A stretch of DNA of 64,000 bases, taken from Anaerolineales bacterium UBA2317 (GTDB taxonomy: Bacteria; Chloroflexota; Anaerolineae; Anaerolineales; Villigracilaceae). The DNA is taken from assembly GCA_002345215.1 (NCBI GenBank), contig DDVH01000052.1:3685-67684 (forward strand), in the 5' to 3' direction. Positions 7,672 through 15,660 of the stretch are shown here, one piece after another (position 1 is the first letter of the stretch; every line of letters starts with the position of its first letter). The notes beneath the pieces were generated by a model. The model did not search any database. It saw nothing but the letters and a program-made list of their open reading frames with translations, and was not told where the DNA came from. The position numbers and the translations under genes were made by a program.

Positions 7672-8409
7672 ATGTTAGAAATTAAATCTTTTTTTGAAAA
7701 TCTAAAAGAACAGATATATATACTAGGAAAGCGTTTTGTTTTGTTATATTATTTACTAGTCTTTTTGATACTAGCAATCGCTTTTTGGGTTACAGTAGCC
7801 AATCCTTTAATATCACATAAAGATTTATTTATTGATATTTTAGCTTTGGTTGATTTACCTTTTTATACAGGTTATATGTCTCAATTGGGAATACTTATTT
7901 GGAGTGCAAGTGCTACTTCTTGTTTACTAGCCTTTTATCTCTTGAAAAAATTTAACAAAGGTTCTTTAAATGCAAGGCAATTTCTTTTTTACTCAGGGCT
8001 GATCTCTCTTTTTCTGACGTTTGATGATATGTTTCTTCTTCATGAAGAAGTGGCAGCGCAATATCTTGATATAGGTCAGAAAAAAGTATATTTGATATAT
8101 TTTCTAATTATCGCATTGTTTCTTTATTTAAACCGTTATGAGATTTTATCTAGTGATTATTTGTTATTAATGATTGCGTTTGGACTTTTTGGTGGTTCTA
8201 TTTTATTGGATGTTGTAGCCGATACTTTTTCTGATATCCTTGAAGCTTCGAATTCACTCTTTGCAAGGCATGAGGTCTTTTTAGAGGATGGGATAAAATT
8301 TACCGGAATAGCAAGTTGGTTACTGTATTACTTAAATTATATTAATAAACTATTTGATAATACATTTGGTGCTGTTACATCTTCTGCAAATAATGATGAA
8401 TCTAAATAA
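7672..8409 (+). CDS. Unknown polytopic membrane protein
   Basis: No family recognised. The 245-residue protein has about six hydrophobic segments (roughly residues 22-45, 65-90, 103-122, 143-160, 165-185 and 213-230). Conserved-looking polar residues sit between or within helices: LTFDDMFLLHEEVAAQY (near 115-131) and RHEVFLEDGIKFTGI (near 203-217). The Asp/Glu/His pairs in two neighbouring loops could form a metal or proton site, but this is speculation. The coding sequence is clearly more A+T-rich than recJ or the following genes. A strong GGAGG lies just before the ATG. It stands alone, divergent from recJ. Confidence 0.75.
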   Translation: MLEIKSFFENLKEQIYILGKRFVLLYYLLVFLILAIAFWVTVANPLISHKDLFIDILALVDLPFYTGYMSQLGILIWSASATSCLLAFYLLKKFNKGSLNARQFLFYSGLISLFLTFDDMFLLHEEVAAQYLDIGQKKVYLIYFLIIALFLYLNRYEILSSDYLLLMIAFGLFGGSILLDVVADTFSDILEASNSLFARHEVFLEDGIKFTGIASWLLYYLNYINKLFDNTFGAVTSSANNDESK

Positions 8410-8439
8410 GGACACATAATTAAGCAGAACGGAGTCGAC

Positions 8440-8955
8440 ATGAAGCCACTTGCATCAGATGAAAAACTTGCGACGGTGATGGTGTATACACATCACATGT
8501 TTGTGCGCGGAGAAATTGTTGTAAAAGAAAATGTGCGCGCGAGCATTTGGTTGCGGACTCAAAATCAATTAAATTATATTCATTTGCAAAAACCAAATGT
8601 GTTGTTGTTTGCGGGTGCACAACCAAAATCATTTTCTTATAACGAAATGTTTGTATCTATCAAAGAAGTGATTGCATTTCATGTTGCCCCGCCCGGTGAA
8701 GAACCTGCTGATTTTGAAACCAGCGAATTAAATCGTGTGATGCAATTTGTAGATGTTTTATTGGGGTCATTTACGATGAAGGGGAAAATCCGCATCTCGA
8801 CTCAAAGCGACCTGGCTACTAACCTCGACATTTCTCACGCGACATGGATGTCAGTTTATGATGCAGACGTGAGCAATTTATATTTGCCGCAATTCAATAT
8901 GCATGTGCCAATGTTGTTAGTGAACCCCAGTGAAGTTAGTTTTGGAATTGGGTGA
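8440..8955 (+). CDS. Conserved hypothetical cytoplasmic protein, 171 aa
   Basis: No named domain recognised. The protein is soluble with alternating beta-strand patterns: VMVYTHHMFVRGEIVV, then ASIWLRTQN, PNVLLFAG, EVIAFHVAPPGEEP, and KGKIRISTQSDLATNLD. The pattern suggests a small beta-barrel. The stop is followed within ten bases by a CCACAGAG palindrome and then the DUF2721 gene. The ATG has a weak upstream CGGAG. Confidence 0.7.
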   Translation: MKPLASDEKLATVMVYTHHMFVRGEIVVKENVRASIWLRTQNQLNYIHLQKPNVLLFAGAQPKSFSYNEMFVSIKEVIAFHVAPPGEEPADFETSELNRVMQFVDVLLGSFTMKGKIRISTQSDLATNLDISHATWMSVYDADVSNLYLPQFNMHVPMLLVNPSEVSFGIG

Positions 8956-8964
8956 AGAGCATAT

Positions 8965-9023
8965 CCACAGAGAACACAGAGTTCTCAGAGAAAAAATCTC
9001 AAAGCTCTCTGTAACCTCTGTGG
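8965..9023. repeat. CCACAGAG-type inverted repeat
   Basis: The left arm CCACAGAGAACACAGAG and right arm CTCTCTGTAACCTCTGTGG face each other around an AAAAAA centre. The same family recurs at 14791 (CACAAAG variant), 38366 and 58961. It ends seven bases before the start codon of the next gene. Confidence 0.8.
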
Positions 9024-9029
9024 CTAAGA

Positions 9030-9440
9030 ATGTTTATGGACTTTTCATTAACCACTCCCGCATTATTATTCCCGACAGTTTCATTATTATTGCTCGCCTA
9101 CACCAATCGCTTCTTGACTCTCGCCACAATCATCCGCAATTTACATAATCAATATCATAAAAGTCAAGACGAAACTTTGCTTCCACAAATTGATAACTTG
9201 CGCCAGCGCGTGTATTTGATTAAGAATATGCAAATCTTTGGTGTGTTGAGTTTGTTATTATGCGTAATGAGCATGTTTGCTTTGTTCGCAGGTTGGAATT
9301 TGACAGGTCAATGGATTTTTGCAATTGCATTAATTTTGATGATGATTTCACTTGCTATTTCATTAAGAGAATTACAAATTTCATCTGTGGCATTGGATTT
9401 GTTACTAACTGATTTAGAAGAACACGAAAAAACGACCTAG
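9030..9440 (+). CDS. DUF2721 membrane protein
   Basis: Small integral membrane protein (136 residues) matching the DUF2721 pattern: LTTPALLFPTVSLLLLAYTNRFL at the start, a polar helix TLATIIRNLHNQYHK, then two hydrophobic segments (about 68-88 and 94-112). The function of the family is unknown. The start is 9030 or the in-frame ATG at 9036; neither has a visible ribosome site because a palindromic repeat directly abuts it. It begins a tight same-strand series of small genes. Confidence 0.75.
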   Translation: MFMDFSLTTPALLFPTVSLLLLAYTNRFLTLATIIRNLHNQYHKSQDETLLPQIDNLRQRVYLIKNMQIFGVLSLLLCVMSMFALFAGWNLTGQWIFAIALILMMISLAISLRELQISSVALDLLLTDLEEHEKTT

Positions 9441-9449
9441 GAGGTTTGT

Positions 9450-9962
9450 ATGAAAGCGTGGATAAAAGCGGGAATCATTGTGGGAATTTTGCAAATCGTA
9501 TTCACATTGCCTGCCTTTACTATTTTCTTCTTGCCAATTGAAATTGGGGTGATTATCAGTTACATTGCTTGTTTTATTTTCTTATTCCTTTATCCTTTGC
9601 CCGGCATACTAGACGTACACTGGACTGCTGAGCCACGTCCGCAAAATGAGATTTTAAAATCTGGTGCATTATCAGGTTTTTTGGCTTCAAGCATTGACGG
9701 GGTGATAACGTTCTTATTAATTTTGCTGGTTTCTGTCACAGGCTGCATGGAGTCATACTTATATGAAGCCATCCCAGCCGAAATGGAAGCCTTAAGCCAA
9801 GCAGGTTTTGGTCCGATGTTCTTCATTGTTTTGACATTGATTCAAACTTGTATTGCTTTAATTTTTCACATTCTCACAGGTGTTATCCTCAGCCCAGTGG
9901 GTGGATTGATTTATGCAAATATCAAGAATAAAAGAGTGGAATTAAAGAAGGAGAAACAATGA
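9450..9962 (+). CDS. Unknown membrane protein, 170 aa
   Basis: Four hydrophobic segments (about residues 5-25, 30-50, 70-95 and 120-150) with glycine-rich turns, and a basic tail NKRVELKKEKQ. No family recognised. AGGAGG stands seven bases before the ATG. It lies ten bases after the DUF2721 gene and overlaps the next gene by four bases (ATGA), so it is translated in one unit with its neighbours. Confidence 0.72.
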   Translation: MKAWIKAGIIVGILQIVFTLPAFTIFFLPIEIGVIISYIACFIFLFLYPLPGILDVHWTAEPRPQNEILKSGALSGFLASSIDGVITFLLILLVSVTGCMESYLYEAIPAEMEALSQAGFGPMFFIVLTLIQTCIALIFHILTGVILSPVGGLIYANIKNKRVELKKEKQ

Positions 9963-10180
9963 TGGAAGATAATGAAAACCGAGAAAATGAAAATCGAGAA
10001 GATGAAGAATTAGATATAGAACTCACCTTACAACATTTGCTTGCATATTCTTCAGATCCCGATTTGAAAAAAAGAGTGGTTGAAAAAATCTCTAAAAACA
10101 CTAATTTGCCTCCAGAAAAAATAGAGGAGTCTCTTCAGGTATTGCTCAAGATTTTAATGAATATGTCTCGTTCAAATTAA
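9959..10180 (+). CDS. Small acidic protein, 73 aa
   Basis: Soluble protein with a low-complexity Asn/Glu N-terminus (MMEDNENRENENREDEE), then an amphipathic helical part (LTLQHLLAYSSDPDLKKRV and PEKIEESLQVLLKILM). Its start overlaps the stop of the preceding membrane gene by four bases, with AAGGAG upstream, which argues it is real. It may act with that membrane protein. No family recognised. Confidence 0.62.
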   Translation: MMEDNENRENENREDEELDIELTLQHLLAYSSDPDLKKRVVEKISKNTNLPPEKIEESLQVLLKILMNMSRSN

Positions 10181-10197
10181 AGTTTTCGAGATGATTT

Positions 10198-10575
10198 ATG
10201 AAAACAAAAACATTTCCCAAAGCCACACTTGAAAAGATTCAAAAAGAAAGAATGCTCGGAATTCGGGTTGGCACAAATTCAGAGCATAAAATTATCGGTA
10301 TATGGGTTGTGACTGTAAACGGAAGAGTCTTTGTGCGCTCATGGACTCGAAAGCCACGCAGTTGGTGGCGGACGTTTCTCGAAGACCCAAATGGCACGAT
10401 TTATGTGGCAGGCTCAAAGCGTGGAATCAAAGTCCGTGCTAAGCAAGTGAAAGATAACGCATTGAATGATTTGGTTACGAAGGCGTATAAAGAAAAATAC
10501 AATAAACCCGGTGATTTACATTATGTGGCGGAGAAGAGTCCAAGAGAGACTACGACAGAGTTGGTGGTGATTTAA
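10198..10575 (+). CDS. DUF2255 family protein
   Basis: 125 residues with the DUF2255 layout: GIRVGTNSEHKIIGIWVVTV, then GRVFVRSWTRKPRSWWR, then DPNGTIYVAGSKRGIKVRA and a C-terminal YKEKYNKPGDL segment. The fold resembles split-beta-barrel or flavin-reductase-like proteins that act on nitro or deazaflavin compounds, but no catalytic role is established. Eighteen bases separate it from the acidic small gene. The assignment is by pattern recognition only. Confidence 0.7.
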   Translation: MKTKTFPKATLEKIQKERMLGIRVGTNSEHKIIGIWVVTVNGRVFVRSWTRKPRSWWRTFLEDPNGTIYVAGSKRGIKVRAKQVKDNALNDLVTKAYKEKYNKPGDLHYVAEKSPRETTTELVVI

Positions 10576-10636
10576 GTAATCTAATAGTAAAAAATATTAA
10601 AATATGCTAGATTAAATTTTATACTGGAGGTAAATT

Positions 10637-11053
10637 ATGCCTAAAAGAGATGATTTTTCTTACCAAGAGATATATGAAGAAGTAGGAAGAACTTATAGAT
10701 ACTTCCTAAGTTGGAGACATGCTTTATTGGGAGGCTATCTAATTGGTATTTACACACTATTTTCACATTATTTTGAAAATAATGATATGAATATACAACG
10801 AAATTTACTTATTTGTCTGTTTGTCATCACAATAGTTTTCTGGATGATTGAATATCGTATTAGAGAACTTTATAGGGCTTGTACAAATTCTGGAGCAAAA
10901 ATCGAAACTGACAATAAATTTTCATCGATTGGTATTTATGTTAAATTAGATAGTAAAGATATGAGGGGAAGAATCATTTCTCATAGTAATGCATTTAACA
11001 TTTTATTCTTGTCTGTCTTATTGGCAGTAATCTATCTGTCTTTTAAATTATAA
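10637..11053 (+). CDS. Unknown two-pass membrane protein
   Basis: 138 residues with hydrophobic segments at about 28-44, 57-75 and 120-136. The soluble N-terminal segment DDFSYQEIYEEVGRTYRYFLSWRH is rich in acidic and aromatic residues. The gene is more A+T-rich than its neighbours and starts after GGAGG with good spacing. No family recognised. It lies directly upstream of tgt but tgt has its own promoter. Confidence 0.68.
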   Translation: MPKRDDFSYQEIYEEVGRTYRYFLSWRHALLGGYLIGIYTLFSHYFENNDMNIQRNLLICLFVITIVFWMIEYRIRELYRACTNSGAKIETDNKFSSIGIYVKLDSKDMRGRIISHSNAFNILFLSVLLAVIYLSFKL

Positions 11054-11090
11054 ATAGAAGATGTTTATAATTTTCAAACATCAAATATCG

Positions 11091-11096
11091 TATAAT
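11091..11096 (+). promoter_or_regulatory. -10 box of tgt, leaderless spacing
   Basis: TATAAT at 11091-11096 ends seven bases before the tgt ATG at 11104. No Shine-Dalgarno sequence fits in that space, so the transcript probably begins at or next to the start codon. No good -35 box is visible. Confidence 0.55.
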
Positions 11097-11103
11097 CCAG
11101 CTG

Positions 11104-12225
11104 ATGTTTGAATTCAAAATTACAGCCAAAAATAATAAATCTCGCACGGGGATTTTCTCCACACCGCATGGCGATTTAATCACGCCAGTCTTTGCGCCTG
11201 TCGGCACACAAGCAACTGTTAAAACTTTAACGCCTGAGCATTTAAAAGAAATCAATGCTTCGCTTGTCTTGAGCAATACCTATCATTTATATCTGCGCCC
11301 CGGTGATGAACTCGTCCGTGATATGGGCGGTTTGCATAATTTTATGCAATGGCACAAACCCATGCTCACTGATTCAGGTGGCTTTCAAGTTTTTTCGTTA
11401 GCACAAACTCGCAAAATTGATGAAGATGGCGTCACCTTCAAAAGTCACATTGACGGTTCCACGCATCGCTTCACGCCTGAAAAGTCAATTGCTATTCAAG
11501 AGAATCTCGGCGCCGATATCATCATGGCATTTGATGAATGTGCTGACCCCAATGATCATGCTTACATTAAGAAAGCAATGGAGCGGACTCATCGTTGGGC
11601 AGAGCGTTCTGTCAAAGCGAAGACTCGTTCAGACCAAGCTTTATTTGGGATTGTACAAGGCGGCGTCAACCCTACCCTGCGAGCTGAATCAGCCGCGTTT
11701 ATTTCTTCTTTAGGGACGCCCGGCATTGCAATTGGTGGTCTCTCCGTTGGCGAGACCAAGCAAGAAATGCACGACACATTAGATGTTGTTATGCCTTTAC
11801 TCCCTGAAAATAAACCATGTTATCTTATGGGCGTTGGCACGCCAGAAGATTTAATCAATGGTGTTGCTCGTGGCGTTGATATTTTTGATTGTGTCCTCCC
11901 AACTCGACTCGCACGCCATCATTCTGCCTTCGCGCCGGAAGGTCGCCTCAATTTGATGAACGCCTCTTTCTCCCGTGACGAACATCCAATAGATGAAACC
12001 TGCGACTGCTACGCCTGCAAAACTTTCACACGCGCTTATATTCGTCATCTAATCGTCGCCAAAGAATTATTAGCAGGCACATTGATTTCAATTCATAACT
12101 TGAGAGCATTAATAAGATTGATGGAACAAATCCGCATTTATATTGCTGATGGCTCATTTGAGTCGCGTGTGCCGGAATTGCTAGGTCAATGGGCAAATAA
12201 TGCCAAGAGAAAAATTTCTGAATAG
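11104..12225 (+). CDS. tgt: tRNA-guanine transglycosylase
   Basis: Exchanges guanine 34 of GUN-anticodon tRNAs for preQ1 in queuosine synthesis. At 373 residues it has full family length. Key parts are TPVFAPVGTQATVK, the substrate-binding DSGGFQVFSL, DECADPN, FGIVQGGVN, GGLSVGE, the nucleophile Asp in VDIFDCVLPTR (D262), the tRNA U33-recognition region, and the zinc site CDCYAC...HLIVAKE...SIHN. queA, the later step of the same pathway, lies at 26446, so queuosine synthesis is supported by two genes. uppP follows ten bases after the stop. Confidence 0.96.
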   Translation: MFEFKITAKNNKSRTGIFSTPHGDLITPVFAPVGTQATVKTLTPEHLKEINASLVLSNTYHLYLRPGDELVRDMGGLHNFMQWHKPMLTDSGGFQVFSLAQTRKIDEDGVTFKSHIDGSTHRFTPEKSIAIQENLGADIIMAFDECADPNDHAYIKKAMERTHRWAERSVKAKTRSDQALFGIVQGGVNPTLRAESAAFISSLGTPGIAIGGLSVGETKQEMHDTLDVVMPLLPENKPCYLMGVGTPEDLINGVARGVDIFDCVLPTRLARHHSAFAPEGRLNLMNASFSRDEHPIDETCDCYACKTFTRAYIRHLIVAKELLAGTLISIHNLRALIRLMEQIRIYIADGSFESRVPELLGQWANNAKRKISE

Positions 12226-12234
12226 AGAATCTCA

Positions 12235-13047
12235 ATGAATTTTATACATGCAATCATCCTTGGCATTGTTCAAGGATTAACTGAGTTTATTCCCGTTTCA
12301 TCTACTGCTCATCTATTCATCACCACTTATTTGCTTGGGCTTCCGTCAGATAATTTAGCTTTTTCATTTAATGTCATCATCCAACTTGGGACAGTGCTTG
12401 CCATGTTGGCTTTCTTTTGGAGAGACATTTGGCATATAGTGCAAGCGTTTTTATTAGGAATAAAAGATAAAAAACCTTTTGAAGATTTTTATTCACGACT
12501 TGGGTGGCTAATTATTGTTGCCTCAATCCCTGCTTTGATTGCTGGATTTTTATTACAAGATTTCGTCAAGCAAATGTCTGCGGATTCATTGTTGTGGGCT
12601 GGGATTCGTTTGTTATTCACAGCCATATTGCTTTTTGTCGTGGAATACTTTGATAGAAAGAATCGTACACTTGAGTCTGCTACTTGGTTAGATGCTCTAA
12701 CCGTTGGCTTATTTCAAATCTTAGCAATTTTTCCCGGCGCTTCACGTTCTGGTTCGACGATGACTGGAGCCATGTTCCGCGGCTTTGACCGTCCTTCAGC
12801 GGCACGGTTTGCATTTCTAATGTCTGCGCCGATTTTGTTAGCCGCAGGGATTTATGAATCTATTCAAGTGATTGCTTTACCAAACACAACTGAATTTATG
12901 CCAATTCTGATGACAGGCTTTGTCACTTCTGCAATTGTGGGGTGGATGTCTATTAAGTGGTTGTTGAATTACTTAAGGAATAATTCACTTTATCTTTTTT
13001 CAACCTATTGTTTAATTGTGGGTATTATTGTTTTGGTGATTAGATAA
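12235..13047 (+). CDS. uppP: Undecaprenyl-diphosphatase UppP (BacA)
   Basis: Recycles the undecaprenyl-diphosphate lipid carrier for peptidoglycan and other glycans, and can confer bacitracin tolerance. The 270-residue integral membrane protein shows both family motifs: GIVQGLTEFIPVSSTAHL at residue 9-26 (Glu-rich loop) and PGASRSGSTMTGAMFRG near 165, with eight or so hydrophobic helices. It is placed between tgt and a peptidase with gaps of 10 and 2 bases, consistent with one transcript. Confidence 0.95.
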   Translation: MNFIHAIILGIVQGLTEFIPVSSTAHLFITTYLLGLPSDNLAFSFNVIIQLGTVLAMLAFFWRDIWHIVQAFLLGIKDKKPFEDFYSRLGWLIIVASIPALIAGFLLQDFVKQMSADSLLWAGIRLLFTAILLFVVEYFDRKNRTLESATWLDALTVGLFQILAIFPGASRSGSTMTGAMFRGFDRPSAARFAFLMSAPILLAAGIYESIQVIALPNTTEFMPILMTGFVTSAIVGWMSIKWLLNYLRNNSLYLFSTYCLIVGIIVLVIR

Positions 13048-13049
13048 TT

Positions 13050-14135
13050 ATGGACACAAAATCTCTCCTCAAACTTCTTGTTGAAACTGAATCCCCATCA
13101 CATGATAAAGATGCGGTTAATAAAGTTGCTTCCACTGTTATAGAAGAAGCGAAAAAACTTGGTGCACATGTTGAGGTGATAGAAAATGTTGAAACGGGCA
13201 ATCATGTTATATCTAAATGGGGAAGCGGAAAGAATCAAATTTTATTTTTGTGTCATTTAGATACAGTCTTTTCATTAAATACAATCCATAAAATGCCATA
13301 TCGTGAAGCGGATGGAAAAATTTTTGGTCCTGGCACGTTAGATATGAAATCAGGTATCGTCATTGCATTAGGTGCAATTGAAGATGCGATTAAAAATGGA
13401 ATGGCTCGTTCGGTCACTTTGTTGTGTACATCCGATGAAGAAATTGGCAGTGAAACATCACGACATTTAATTGAAAAGCTTGCTAAAGAATCTGAATTGG
13501 TGTTGGTGATGGAATCGGCTTTGGTAGATGGCTCTTTGAAAACTTGGCGCAAAGGTGTTGGCGAATTTTGGGTGAAGACGAAAGGCATTGCTTCTCACGC
13601 AGGTGGTGACCATGAAAAGGGTCGCAATGCGATTGAAGAAATGGCGCATCAAATTCTCAAGATTCAAAAGTTAACTGATTATTCAAAACAAACCACTTTA
13701 AATGTTGGCGTGATTAATGGCGGAACGGTTTCAAATGTTGTGCCTGATGAATGTACGATTCAAGTAGATGTGCGTGTGATGCAACCCGGCGAATGGGAAC
13801 GACTCGAATCTGAAATGAAAAAGTTAAAACCAGTTTTAGATGGAACATCGCTTCAGATTACGGGCGGATTGAATCGTCCGCCGATGCCATTTGATTCAAT
13901 TATGGAAAATACATTTGCAAAAGCAAAAGCGATTGCCAAAGAAATTGGTATTGAATTAAAAGCAGGCGGGTCAGGCGGCGGTTCAGATGGAAACTTTGTT
14001 GCACCGCTTGGTATCCCTGTGATAGATGGAATGGGTGCAGTGGGTGAAGGGTATCACTCAGAACGTGAATTTATTTTTGAGAATTGTTTGGAAGAACGAG
14101 TTAAGTTAATTTCGGAGTTGTTGAGAAAGTGGTAA
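13050..14135 (+). CDS. M20 family metallopeptidase (carboxypeptidase G2-like)
   Basis: Zinc-dependent hydrolase of 361 residues removing C-terminal or N-acyl amino acids. The metal ligands are recognisable: LFLCHLDTVF (His plus the Asp two residues on), GPGTLDMKSG (bridging Asp), the catalytic SDEEIGSE (Glu pair), MESALVDGSL, and the C-terminal HSEREF. The inserted dimerisation domain starts at KGIASHAGGDHEKGRNA. The NHVISKWGSG segment and overall length fit the glutamate carboxypeptidase branch. No signal peptide is seen, so it is probably cytoplasmic. It starts two bases after uppP and overlaps the next lipoprotein gene. Confidence 0.88.
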   Translation: MDTKSLLKLLVETESPSHDKDAVNKVASTVIEEAKKLGAHVEVIENVETGNHVISKWGSGKNQILFLCHLDTVFSLNTIHKMPYREADGKIFGPGTLDMKSGIVIALGAIEDAIKNGMARSVTLLCTSDEEIGSETSRHLIEKLAKESELVLVMESALVDGSLKTWRKGVGEFWVKTKGIASHAGGDHEKGRNAIEEMAHQILKIQKLTDYSKQTTLNVGVINGGTVSNVVPDECTIQVDVRVMQPGEWERLESEMKKLKPVLDGTSLQITGGLNRPPMPFDSIMENTFAKAKAIAKEIGIELKAGGSGGGSDGNFVAPLGIPVIDGMGAVGEGYHSEREFIFENCLEERVKLISELLRKW

Positions 14136-14791
14136 TTAAAGAAAGAAGAAAGAGGAAAGATTTTTGGAAAGTAGAAAGTGGAAAGTGGTATCTCTTTCTT
14201 CTTTCCTCTTTCCTTATCTCTTGCTCAACACCACAACCAACAACACCGAATCAAGTCATTACTATCAACTATTCCCCATTCACTGAAAACCAAATGAATG
14301 AAGTCTACGCTTGTGCAAATGACTTGTCTATTATTTTGAAAATTTCAGAAGAACCTGACATCCGTTTTCAACTTGGTGAGCCTGAAATTTTATTGGGGAA
14401 TGCGTATCAGATTGGCGAAGAGGAGATTGTGGTTGTAGTAAATCAACAAAGCGAGTTGGGAACGCTTTCATTAAATGAAGTGCAAAATCTTTTTGCAAGC
14501 GGAGAAAATGTTTGGGTGTATGCTGAAGGTGAGGAAATGCAGAGGTCGTTTGACCAATTCGTAATGTCAGGAAGAAGCGTTTCTTCATCTGCAGAAGTGG
14601 TGCCGAATCCCAAAATCATGATTCAGGTTTTGGAAGAAAATCCAAATGCAGTTGGGTTTATTCCAGAAAGTTTGCTGACGCAAAATTTGAAAGAAATTTA
14701 TTCGGTTGGCAATTTTCCCGTTTTGGCAATTCCTGAGGTAGAGCCACAAGGGGCTGTGAAAAGTTTGATTGGTTGTTTGCAAGATTCTTAA
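14129..14791 (+). CDS. Lipoprotein resembling PstS-type substrate-binding proteins
   Basis: 220-residue secreted lipoprotein. The only plausible start is GTG at 14129 (GGAG 11 bases upstream), overlapping the M20 stop by seven bases. The N-terminus is very basic (VIKERRKRKDFWK), followed by a hydrophobic core WYLFLLSSFLI and lipobox SCS at about residue 32. The body resembles PBP-like phosphate-binding folds: EEEIVVVVNQQSELGTLSLNEVQNLFASG, then VPNPKIMIQVLEENPNAVGFIPES. The signal peptide is encoded by a palindromic seven-base tandem array (14141-14213), which is very unusual. The ligand is unknown. It may belong with the exporter cluster that starts 140 bases on, although that cluster has its own promoter. 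Confidence 0.75.
   Translation: MVIKERRKRKDFWKVESGKWYLFLLSSFLISCSTPQPTTPNQVITINYSPFTENQMNEVYACANDLSIILKISEEPDIRFQLGEPEILLGNAYQIGEEEIVVVVNQQSELGTLSLNEVQNLFASGENVWVYAEGEEMQRSFDQFVMSGRSVSSSAEVVPNPKIMIQVLEENPNAVGFIPESLLTQNLKEIYSVGNFPVLAIPEVEPQGAVKSLIGCLQDS
14141..14213. repeat. Palindromic heptad array inside a signal peptide
   Basis: Three units of GAAAGAN (14141-14161) and three of GAAAGTR (14167-14187) are followed by complementary TTTCYTC units (14195-14213). All units are seven bases. The array is read through in frame by the lipoprotein gene at 14129. The same heptamer family occurs at 47458 and 58477. Confidence 0.88.
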
Positions 14792-14861
14792 CCACAAAGG
14801 GTCACGAAGGTACACAAAGATTTTAAGGTTTTTCTTTGTGACCCTTTGTCTCCTTTGTGGT
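14791..14861. repeat. CCACAAAG-type inverted repeat
   Basis: The arms ACCACAAAGG and CCTTTGTGGT lie at the ends, with inner copies of CACAAAG and CTTTGTG. The element fills the gap between the lipoprotein stop and the promoter of the exporter block. Confidence 0.8.
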
Positions 14862-14893
14862 GAATTTTTGAAAGTAAGTTGTAAATAAGTCCT

Positions 14894-14923
14894 TTGCGCC
14901 AAAATGCACAAAAGGGGTAAAAT
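14894..14923 (+). promoter_or_regulatory. Promoter of the exporter-kinase block, leaderless spacing
   Basis: TTGCGC at 14894-14899 and TAAAAT at 14918-14923 are 18 bases apart. The ATG of the first ATPase gene is eight bases after the -10 box and has no Shine-Dalgarno sequence. This would drive the ten-kilobase block to 25046. Confidence 0.6.
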
Positions 14924-14931
14924 CGTTTTGT

Positions 14932-15660
14932 ATGTCAACACCAATTCTTGAATTGAAAAATGTTAACAAAACTTATTCCACAGCGGCGGGGGATTTTGTC
15001 GCATTAAAAAATATCAACCTCAAAGTGCAAGCGGGTGAGTTTTTAGGCGTGGTCGGAAAATCTGGCGCGGGAAAATCTACATTACTAAACATGATAAACG
15101 GCGTCGATACTTTATCAAGCGGCGATGTGTTTGTAAAAAATATTTCAGTGCACGATATGAGCGAAGATCAACGCGCACATTGGCGTGGAAAAACAATGGG
15201 CGTGGTCTATCAATCATTTCAATTACTGCCGATGTTAACTTTAATTGAAAATATAACTTTGCCAATCGACTTAGCGGAAAATTTCAAACCACGCGAATCA
15301 AAAGAACGTGCTATGGAATTATTGCGCATGGTTGAACTTGAAGAACACGCCAATAAACTTCCCGCATTTATTTCGGGTGGTCAGCAACAACGTGTTGCCA
15401 TTGCACGTGCCTTAGCAAACGACCCTGAAATTTTAGTTGCCGATGAGCCCACAGGAAGTTTAGATTCTGTTACGGCTGATATTATTTTTGATTTATTTTC
15501 CAAACTTGTTTATGAAAAAAATAAAACTATCATCATGGTTACACATGATATGAGTTTGACTGGAAAATTTTCGCGCAGTTTAACCATGCAAGATGGTGAA
15601 TTGATTGAAGCGGAACTTGAACCTGCTTTTGATAAAACCATGATGCGGAGGCGTAAATGA
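14932..15660 (+). CDS. ABC transporter ATPase, LolD/MacB type
   Basis: 242-residue nucleotide-binding subunit. Motifs are intact: Walker A GKSGAGKST (about residue 43), Q-loop YQSFQLLPMLT, signature SGGQQQRVAIARA, Walker B LVADEPTGSLDS and the H-loop VTHD. The arrangement (short protein, EPTGSLD, QLLPMLTLIENI) is that of LolD, FtsE and MacB ATPases that work with FtsX-type permeases. Such a permease lies at 21319 in the same block. The next gene, a second ATPase, overlaps by four bases (ATGA), so the two are translationally coupled and may form a heterodimer. Confidence 0.92.
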   Translation: MSTPILELKNVNKTYSTAAGDFVALKNINLKVQAGEFLGVVGKSGAGKSTLLNMINGVDTLSSGDVFVKNISVHDMSEDQRAHWRGKTMGVVYQSFQLLPMLTLIENITLPIDLAENFKPRESKERAMELLRMVELEEHANKLPAFISGGQQQRVAIARALANDPEILVADEPTGSLDSVTADIIFDLFSKLVYEKNKTIIMVTHDMSLTGKFSRSLTMQDGELIEAELEPAFDKTMMRRRK

